Positions 8,119 to 13,005 of a DNA stretch of 23,308 nt are shown piece after piece. Source of the DNA: RGDT01 sp964630925 (lineage in GTDB: Bacteria > Planctomycetota > Planctomycetia > Gemmatales > Gemmataceae); the NCBI GenBank assembly GCA_964630925.1, contig CAZVZK010000160.1, forward strand, positions 1 to 23,308. The letters run 5' to 3'. Made by a program: the position numbers and the translations under genes. The first letter of the stretch is position 1; each line of letters opens with the position of its first letter. A model generated the notes under the pieces. That model was not told where the DNA came from, ran no database searches, and worked only from the letters and a program-made list of their open reading frames with translations.

Positions 8119-8250
8119 GAGTCACCTGCCCACTCCCGGGAGTCACCTGCTCATTGTTCTCCGAAAGTGAGCAGGTGACTCTGGCGTCAACCGATGCACC
8201 CTGTCACGCATCGTCTACGAGTGCGCGAGTCACATGCTCACCTGCTCACA
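8119..8250. repeat. Cluster of TCACCTGCTCA-type motifs (iteron- or operator-like)
   Basis: The motif GAGTCACCTGCYCA occurs at 8119-8132 and 8140-8153 (21-nt period), inverted at 8168-8181, and in variant form at 8227-8240 (GAGTCACATGCTCA) and 8238-8248 (TCACCTGCTCA). A further partial copy, CACATGCGCAC, follows at about 8247-8257. Repeated motifs of this kind upstream of a replication ATPase recall plasmid iterons, but an operator array for an unseen regulator fits as well. Confidence 0.65.
8140..8181. repeat. Perfect 14-bp inverted repeat
   Basis: Arms GAGTCACCTGCTCA (8140-8153) and TGAGCAGGTGACTC (8168-8181) are exact reverse complements around a 14-nt AT-rich spacer. It is the best-conserved pair of the motif cluster and could be a dimeric protein site or a cruciform or hairpin. 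Confidence 0.8.
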
Positions 8251-8281
8251 TGCGCACCCGCGCCACGGGCCTCCCGCCCCC

Positions 8282-8329
8282 TTGACTCCCGGTGTACGGA
8301 CATCTAGGATGAATTGGCGGGGTAACCCC
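8282..8329 (+). promoter_or_regulatory. Sigma70-like promoter followed by a small palindrome
   Basis: TTGACT (-35, 8282-8287) and TAGGAT (-10, 8305-8310) are separated by 17 nt, the ideal spacing. Transcription would start near 8317, right at the palindrome GGGGTAACCCC (8319-8329), which could be an operator. The ATPase ATG lies at 8346, so the leader is about 30 nt and has no clear Shine-Dalgarno site. The prediction is by eye. Confidence 0.6.
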
Positions 8330-8345
8330 ACATCCAACACATCCC

Positions 8346-9518
8346 ATGTCCACACACACCACCCGCCCCAACATCACCGCCGCCAGCACCCTCCAGACGC
8401 AGGCCATCGACTGGCTCTGGCCGTCCTGGCTCGCGCTGGGCAAGGTGGCCGTCCTCGACGGCGACCCCGGCCTGGGCAAGTCCTTCATCACCCTCGACCT
8501 CTGCGCCCGCCTCTCCGCCGGACAGCCCTTCCCCGACGGCTCCCCCGGATCGCCACCCGCCAGCTCCATCGTCCTCAACGGCGAAGATGGGGGTGAGGAC
8601 ACGATCAGGCCACGCCTCGCCGCCCTCGGCGCCGACCTCGCCCGCGTCTTCGTCCTCCGCCCCCACCTCGATACCGGCGCGCCCCTGTCCTTCCCGCCCG
8701 CCGTCGGCCTGCTCGACGCCGCCATCCTCCAGACCGGCGCCCGCCTCGTGGTGATCGACCCCATCATGGCCTTCCTCGACCCCAGCGTCGTCACCGCCAG
8801 CGACCAGGCCATCCGCCGCGCCCTGCTCCCGCTGGCGCTGCTCGCCGAGCGCCGGCACTGCGCCATCTTGCTTGTGCGCCACCTCAACAAGTCCGGGCGC
8901 TCTCACGCCCTGTACCGCGGCGGCGGCTCCATCGGCCTCGTCGGCGCCTGCCGCTCCGCCTTCCTCGTCGCACTCGATCCAACAGGGGGTCCGGGGGACG
9001 TCTCGCCCCCCGGCTCGAAGGGAGACCCCACACGCCGCGTGCTGGCCCAGGTCAAGAACAACCTCGCCCCCCTGCAACCCGGCCTCGGCTACCACCTCGC
9101 CCCCGGCGATCACGGCCCGCCCACGGTCCAGTGGCTCGGCCCCCGCCCCTACGCCGCCGACGAGCTGCTGGCCCGCCAGCAGGCCGCGCCCCGCCCCGGC
9201 CCCCGTGGCCAAGCCCGGATGTTCCTCCAGGACTTCCTGGAGGCCGGCCCGCGCACCTCGCGCGACATCTGGGCCGCCGCTCTGGCCCGGCACCTGACCG
9301 AGGCCTCCCTCCGCCGCGCCAAAAGCGACCTCGGCATCCTCACCACCCGCGAGTGGGCCGACGGCCTGCGCCGCAGCCTCTGGTCCCTCCCCGGACAGCC
9401 ACCGCCCGCCCAGGCTACACCCGCCCCCGCCGACGATGACGACTCCGGCGACCTCGAGCCGTGGCTGGGGCCGCTGCGTGAGAAGTACCCCCTCCCGACG
9501 CCGCTGGATGACCTGTGA
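8346..9518 (+). CDS. RepA-like AAA family ATPase (AAA_25 type)
   Basis: A 390-aa RecA-fold ATPase resembling RepA-type replicative helicases of plasmids. Walker A is GDPGLGKS (39-46); ILNGED-like segment SSIVLNGED (73-81); Walker B LVVID (134-138); HLNKSG (179-184) and RGGGSIG (191-197) match the later motifs of the family. The region from about 285 to 348 looks like a winged helix (TSRDIW, ASLRRAKSDLGI, SLWSLPG) that could bind DNA. An acidic linker DDDDSGDLE lies near the end. Residues 214-228 appear to be an insertion encoded by a palindromic repeat. Relatives often sit near primases or phage-like genes; no primase is seen here. It probably remodels or unwinds DNA, but the partner is unknown. 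The promoter and motif cluster just upstream suggest its own control. Confidence 0.85.
   Translation: MSTHTTRPNITAASTLQTQAIDWLWPSWLALGKVAVLDGDPGLGKSFITLDLCARLSAGQPFPDGSPGSPPASSIVLNGEDGGEDTIRPRLAALGADLARVFVLRPHLDTGAPLSFPPAVGLLDAAILQTGARLVVIDPIMAFLDPSVVTASDQAIRRALLPLALLAERRHCAILLVRHLNKSGRSHALYRGGGSIGLVGACRSAFLVALDPTGGPGDVSPPGSKGDPTRRVLAQVKNNLAPLQPGLGYHLAPGDHGPPTVQWLGPRPYAADELLARQQAAPRPGPRGQARMFLQDFLEAGPRTSRDIWAAALARHLTEASLRRAKSDLGILTTREWADGLRRSLWSLPGQPPPAQATPAPADDDDSGDLEPWLGPLREKYPLPTPLDDL
8986..9029. repeat. Palindromic repeat inside the ATPase gene
   Basis: Arms CCGGGGG (8991-8997) and CCCCCGG (9007-9013) form the core; GGGGT (8986-8990) and ACCCC (9025-9029) form an outer pair. The repeat keeps the frame open and encodes the glycine- and proline-rich residues 214-228, between two conserved strands of the ATPase. 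It looks like a REP-type element tolerated in a surface loop. Confidence 0.6.
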
Positions 9519-9565
9519 GTGGCGGCAGAGCGACATGCCGTAAGCACGGGATGCCCAGCCGCCGT

Positions 9566-10270
9566 TCAGGCCGTCACTTCCTTCAGCGCCCACGGCAGGG
9601 AGGTCGTGAAGATCAGCCCGACGGACGCGCAGTCGGCCGCGACCTCAGGGTGGGGCGTCACCCCAGGATCGCAATAGTCGTTGATGTTCGACGTGCAGAA
9701 CACCGTCCTCCGAGCGAATCCCCCCGCCTTGAGCAGCCGGCACACCTCCAGGCACTCCTCGAAGATCGTGCAGTCCTTCAGCTCCCCGCCGTTCTTACAC
9801 GGGCGGCGCTTCGTCACCGCCACCCGGTCATAGGCCCGCGTCATGGTGTCGTTGTGCCGGTCCAGAACGATGGCCGCATTCAGCACGTCGCGGGACAGGG
9901 CGTGGACGCGGGCGGCGAGGCCGCTCGCCGCGTAGGCCGGCAATCCGAAGCCGGCCGACAGGCCCAGATGGCCGCACAGGCCGTGGAAGTGCGACGCGTG
10001 GCCCTGCATCCTGTCGAAGTGGGCGGTGAGGTCGGCCAGGACCGACTGGTCGTGGCTCGCCCACTCCCCCGGCACGAACGAGGCCACGACGAGGGTGCAT
10101 TCCGCCGGCGTGGCGGACGCCATCGCCAGGAGCCGGGTGGCGGCCTCCACGCACCCCATGATGGCTCGCGCGGGGGCGCGGATCACGTCGAGGATCACGC
10201 AGGTGTCGAGGAAGAGGACCGGGGCACCGGCCGCCCGCGCCGCCGCGGCGGCGTCCCCGAAGGACGGCAT
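9566..10270 (-). CDS. PIN-like domain ribonuclease (DUF4935-like)
   Basis: A 234-aa protein with the layout of a PIN-like nuclease, a Mg-dependent RNase fold common in toxins. An N-terminal strand ends in the acidic LFLDTCVILD (D22, D28). Later comes LKDCTIFEECLEV, with the acidic residues and helix expected for PIN motif III. The strand TVFCTSNINDY ends in the usual T/S-x-N-x-x-D pattern. The KDC-IF-E arrangement is closest to the DUF4935 group, which is larger than VapC toxins. The start at 10270 lies four nt after the stop of the upstream gene on the same strand, with a G-rich GGTGGGGG ahead of it; an in-frame ATG at 10300 would overlap that gene by 26 nt. Tight coupling to the 226-aa gene suggests a two-gene toxin-antitoxin or defence unit, but this is inference. 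Confidence 0.75.
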   Translation of the reverse strand: MPSFGDAAAAARAAGAPVLFLDTCVILDVIRAPARAIMGCVEAATRLLAMASATPAECTLVVASFVPGEWASHDQSVLADLTAHFDRMQGHASHFHGLCGHLGLSAGFGLPAYAASGLAARVHALSRDVLNAAIVLDRHNDTMTRAYDRVAVTKRRPCKNGGELKDCTIFEECLEVCRLLKAGGFARRTVFCTSNINDYCDPGVTPHPEVAADCASVGLIFTTSLPWALKEVTA

Positions 10271-10274
10271 GGGG

Positions 10275-10955
10275 TCAAGCCCCCACCCGCAGGCCGTCAA
10301 CGAACTCCAGCAGGCCGCGGGCGAAGTTGTATTGGCCGGCCAGGCGGTCAGCGACCTCTTCGTCCCAGCCCTCCTCCACGAGCCAGCGCTCCAGCATCCC
10401 GGAGCTGAGGTCCACGCCCGACTCCTGGGCCGAGGCCAGGAAATCGTACCAGAGCTGCCTGTCCGCCGGGTGCGCGGACCCCGAGCTCTTGTTCGCGCAG
10501 CGACTGAAGCGGCGGAGCTTCTCCGCCACTGGTTCGGGTAACCAGTGTTCCAGATCCACGTCGGCCTCCGTCAGCTCCGCCGTGGCGCCCTGCCGGAGCG
10601 CGGCGGGCTGGGCGTAGCGGCTGTAGAAGTCCGCCAGGATCGCGTTGTACTCGTCCCGGCTGAGCTCGTGGACATCCGCGGGGACGATGTTGGCGACGTA
10701 CAGCGTGGACTGATCCTTTTCGATGAGGAACACCGTGGCCTTGGGCTGCCGCGGCCACTTCGGGGAGACGAAGCAGTACACCTTCCGCGCCGCGCCCTCG
10801 CGCATACGCTCCTCGGCCTCCTCGTCACGCCCCCACTTGTCGGTGAGCGAGCGCCGGATGTCCTCGGCCACGGCCTCCAGCGCGGCCGCATCCCCGCGAA
10901 TGAACAGCTCCCGGTGGACTCGCACGGCACGCCCTCCCAATCGCCGCGTGGGCAT
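10275..10955 (-). CDS. Uncharacterised protein paired with the PIN nuclease
   Basis: A 226-aa soluble protein that I do not recognise by name. The N-terminal half has alternating strands (RVHRELFI, RKVYCFVSPKW, ATVFLIEKD, TLYVANIVP) followed by a helix DEYNAILADFYSRY. The C-terminal half is helical, with EKLRRFSRCANKSSGS, PADRQLWYDFLASA and ERWLVEEGWDEEVADRLAGQY. Such well-ordered, non-repetitive sequence with normal composition supports a real gene. It is the first gene of a two-gene unit; the PIN gene starts four nt after its stop. In this order it could be the antitoxin or a sensor for the nuclease. GC is lower here than in the synthetase or kinase genes (65% in one line counted by hand). 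A TACAAT hexamer lies ten nt before the ATG. Confidence 0.7.
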   Translation of the reverse strand: MPTRRLGGRAVRVHRELFIRGDAAALEAVAEDIRRSLTDKWGRDEEAEERMREGAARKVYCFVSPKWPRQPKATVFLIEKDQSTLYVANIVPADVHELSRDEYNAILADFYSRYAQPAALRQGATAELTEADVDLEHWLPEPVAEKLRRFSRCANKSSGSAHPADRQLWYDFLASAQESGVDLSSGMLERWLVEEGWDEEVADRLAGQYNFARGLLEFVDGLRVGA

Positions 10956-10965
10956 TCACACCTGG

Positions 10966-10971
10966 ATTGTA
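10966..10971 (-). promoter_or_regulatory. Possible -10 box for the PIN module
   Basis: Read on the minus strand, TACAAT lies ten nt before the ATG at 10955. A transcript from it would be nearly leaderless. No good -35 hexamer is seen at 16-18 nt, so this is only a candidate. Confidence 0.3.
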
Positions 10972-11016
10972 CCCCGAGAGCCGGTCCTTGGGAGAGCGAT
11001 CCCGCTCGTCTACCGT

Positions 11017-11050
11017 GTAGGTCGGGTCGAGCGCAGCGAGGCCCGACGCC
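11017..11050. repeat. REP-like palindrome between divergent genes
   Basis: The arms GTCGGGTC (11021-11028) and GGCCCGAC (11040-11047) pair over eight positions with one T-G pair. The sequence resembles a palindrome family with a TAGGTCGGGT...CCCGAC core that is scattered between genes in many bacteria. It separates the PIN module from the HNH gene, which are divergently transcribed. Confidence 0.55.
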
Positions 11051-11098
11051 GATCCTCGGGAGCGAAGCGACACCGACAACTGTGGTAGAGTGGCAGAG

Positions 11099-11104
11099 TA
11101 CAAT
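11099..11104 (+). promoter_or_regulatory. Possible -10 box for the HNH gene
   Basis: TACAAT at 11099-11104 would start transcription near 11111. This leaves a leader of about 76 nt before the ATG at 11187 and speaks against the upstream in-frame ATG at 11103. No good -35 box is visible. Confidence 0.3.
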
Positions 11105-11186
11105 GCTAACAGGCCGAGGTGCGAACCTGTTACTATGCCCTGTAGTCTTTTTCGTGTGGCAACTGTCGAATCCGGACGAGGTTACG

Positions 11187-12440
11187 ATGACCGGCGTACC
11201 ACCGAAACCGCTCTGCATCTACTGCGGAAACCCGACCAAACGCGGGAAGAGGGGCGAACACATCGTCCAAGAGGCGCTCGGCGGCGCGTTGACGCTCAAC
11301 GACGTGTCAACAAGAGTGGTGTGCCCGCAGTGCAACAATGGCCCGCTTGCCCGTGTTGATGACGAACTTAGCACCCGTTCCTTTCTCGCGATTGTTGCGT
11401 CGCAGGTGCTTGATGCAAATCTATACCGAGCATGGGACATTGACCATGGATCAGAGGGGCTCCTCGTCGAAGCAAGGCCGTCCTGGGCGGAAGATGGTGA
11501 ACTCACCGCCTTGACGAGCTATCCGCAACTAACCTTCGATGGGAACAGGGTCCATATGCGAGGAGACTGGGAAGAGGCCGCCGGGTTTGGCTGGGATGAT
11601 TTTACAAAGGTGCTGTTCCGGTCCGCCTACCGTTGCTTTGAGCGGTATCGGGCAGGCGTCAAAGGCGCAATCCATTTCGAGCGCATCCAGCCCGATTCGA
11701 TCTCTGCCGGATGCCGACTCGCCCCGCGTATCTTCAGAAGGAGCTCGATCTGGGAGATCGCGAGGGGTATCCACAAGGACCAGTCGTTCATCCTCCGGTT
11801 CGTATCCGAGGACGACAAGAGGCTTGCACTGCATCGGCTGTCCGGCCTGGATCGCGGCCCCAAGATCAATCAATCGACCCGCAGGCTCGGGTCCCATCAG
11901 CCCAGGCTCTGCACCTATTACAACCTCGGGACGGCGTTCCGCGGTTTGCTGAAGATCGGGTTCAATCTCGTCGCGGCGTATTGCCCGAACACGCCGGTCA
12001 ACCACAGGGACTTTGCCTCTGTGGTCCGGCTCATCCTTGGGAAGGTTCATCCTGGGTCTGACCTCATCGCGGCAAACGGGTTCATCCACGCAGTTGACGT
12101 CGCCGACATCAAGGGGGAGTTGGGCGAGCATACCTTCCGGTTGGTACATCTGGACAATGCGTGGAACGTCTATTTCAGCTTCTTCGGTGGGCGGATCGGG
12201 GCATTTGTTCGGTTTCCCGGCCCCAACCATGAATGGTGGAGAACTGTGGATATTGTGGCCCCCATCCGATCGAAAGACTGGGGAGTCAGCTACAGTCCAA
12301 TCCTGAAGATGCTGAAGGCCAACATCGCATGGAGCAACACGGCCAAGGTGATCCCGTCATTCAAGTTACAGCACTCTGAGTCGGCGATACAGGTCGAGTA
12401 CACACGGAGGGGGCGGAGGCAGGAATCTAAGGCCGGGTAG
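11187..12440 (+). CDS. HNH-type zinc-finger protein, putative endonuclease
   Basis: A 417-aa protein. The N-terminal 50 residues form a CxxC...H...CxxCN unit: CIYC (10-13), GEHIVQEALGG with H25, and CPQCNN (46-51). This matches the zinc-binding beta-beta-alpha core of HNH endonucleases of the HNH_5-like type, which cut DNA and occur in defence and mobile loci. The following 360 residues hold no motif I recognise; they probably give target or partner specificity. The ATG at 11187 has GAGG at 11178-11181, five nt upstream. An in-frame ATG at 11103 would add a hydrophobic stretch (LLLCPVVFFVW) but overlaps a possible -10 box. GC in sampled lines is 53-55%, against about 77% in a sampled kinase line, which is a strong sign of transfer from elsewhere. 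Confidence 0.75.
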   Translation: MTGVPPKPLCIYCGNPTKRGKRGEHIVQEALGGALTLNDVSTRVVCPQCNNGPLARVDDELSTRSFLAIVASQVLDANLYRAWDIDHGSEGLLVEARPSWAEDGELTALTSYPQLTFDGNRVHMRGDWEEAAGFGWDDFTKVLFRSAYRCFERYRAGVKGAIHFERIQPDSISAGCRLAPRIFRRSSIWEIARGIHKDQSFILRFVSEDDKRLALHRLSGLDRGPKINQSTRRLGSHQPRLCTYYNLGTAFRGLLKIGFNLVAAYCPNTPVNHRDFASVVRLILGKVHPGSDLIAANGFIHAVDVADIKGELGEHTFRLVHLDNAWNVYFSFFGGRIGAFVRFPGPNHEWWRTVDIVAPIRSKDWGVSYSPILKMLKANIAWSNTAKVIPSFKLQHSESAIQVEYTRRGRRQESKAG

Positions 12441-12506
12441 CGACCCGAGAGGCGACGGTGCGCGTCTCGCCGTCCCCGTCCCTTGCCCCTCCCCCCAACA
12501 CCTCCC

Positions 12507-12601
12507 GGCTGGGGGCACGCTTCGCTCCGCTCGGCATCCCGCCTTACGCCCACCCCACCTGTCCGCCACCCTAGGCGGGATGCCCACGCGGGCCCCCAGC
12601 C
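12507..12601. repeat. Nested 95-nt inverted repeat (large hairpin)
   Basis: The outer arms GGCTGGGGGC (12507-12516) and GCCCCCAGCC (12592-12601) are perfect 10-bp complements. They continue after one mismatch with CGC/GCG (12518-12520 with 12588-12590). The inner arms GGCATCCCGCCT (12533-12544) and AGGCGGGATGCC (12573-12584) are perfect over 12 bp. An RNA from either strand would fold into a long stem with one asymmetric internal loop and a 28-nt end loop. It could be a terminator-like structure, a MITE or a small RNA. Confidence 0.75.
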
Positions 12602-12887
12602 TCACCGCACCAGCAGCCACCCCGCGGGGGCGGCCTCCGGCGAGGCCTGCTCGCTCCAGCGAGATGACACGGCAAGGCTCCACGAGGCTACGCGCCCAGG
12701 GTCTTCATCATCGGCCACATCCGGCCCATCCCCCAGGTCAGCATTCAGGGGCGTTGACGAGCCGGGCATCCGCTCCCGGCCCCTCTACTCAGCCAGCCGT
12801 GAAGGCCCCCAGGCCGGAAGCGGATGCGGCAGACAACACCCCGACCCGCAACCACCCTCCGGCTGTTGAGGCCGCATCTGGGACCGG

Positions 12888-12923
12888 CGCTCACCCACCT
12901 CCGGCGTCGGGCATCCCGCGCAC
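12888..12923. repeat. Copy 1 of a 36-37 bp dispersed similarity
   Basis: This segment matches 15651-15687 at about 33 of 37 positions with one gap. The other copy covers the last codons and stop of the synthetase gene. Here the frame is not kept, so it is either a short dispersed repeat or a trace of a duplicated gene end. Confidence 0.4.
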
Positions 12924-13005
12924 ACCGCACGCCCTCCGTGACTGCGTCACACGCCAGGCGTGGACACCGGCGGGGCCGCGTTGAGCAACACGGGGCGGAG
13001 GGCCA

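Larger units (their letters stand above)
7914..8345. other. 432-bp gene-free stretch rich in short repeats
   Basis: No convincing gene is seen on either strand. The stretch holds a 9-bp inverted repeat at 8000-8035, weak nested inverted repeats at 8080-8107, a cluster of TCACCTGCTCA-like motifs at 8119-8250 and a promoter at 8282-8310. Each is listed separately where it stands out. The density of repeats just before a RepA-like ATPase resembles an origin or operator region. Confidence 0.7.
12441..13005. other. 565-bp gene-free stretch between convergent genes
   Basis: Neither strand shows a convincing gene; the short open frames are low-complexity Pro/Arg/Ala-rich translations of GC-rich DNA. 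A weak hairpin at 12451-12471 could end the HNH transcript. A 95-nt nested inverted repeat (12507-12601) and a segment resembling the 3' end of the synthetase gene (12888-12923) are listed separately. The stretch may include decayed DNA. Confidence 0.65.

Noticed and set aside
8119..8250. A CRISPR array
   Set aside because: The repeats are short, in mixed orientation and irregularly spaced; no spacer-repeat order and no cas genes.
9515..10408. Plus-strand frame opposite the PIN gene
   Set aside because: The minus-strand frame has PIN motifs and a well-spaced partner gene; this one has an Arg/Gly-rich shadow composition.
11103..11186. N-terminal extension of the HNH protein with a hydrophobic stretch
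   Set aside because: Its ATG overlaps a possible -10 box, has no Shine-Dalgarno site and would place a hydrophobic segment before a DNA-binding head; kept only as an alternative start.
12366..12930. Several short frames in the gene-free stretch after the HNH gene
   Set aside because: No ribosome binding site, low complexity and no recognisable segment.
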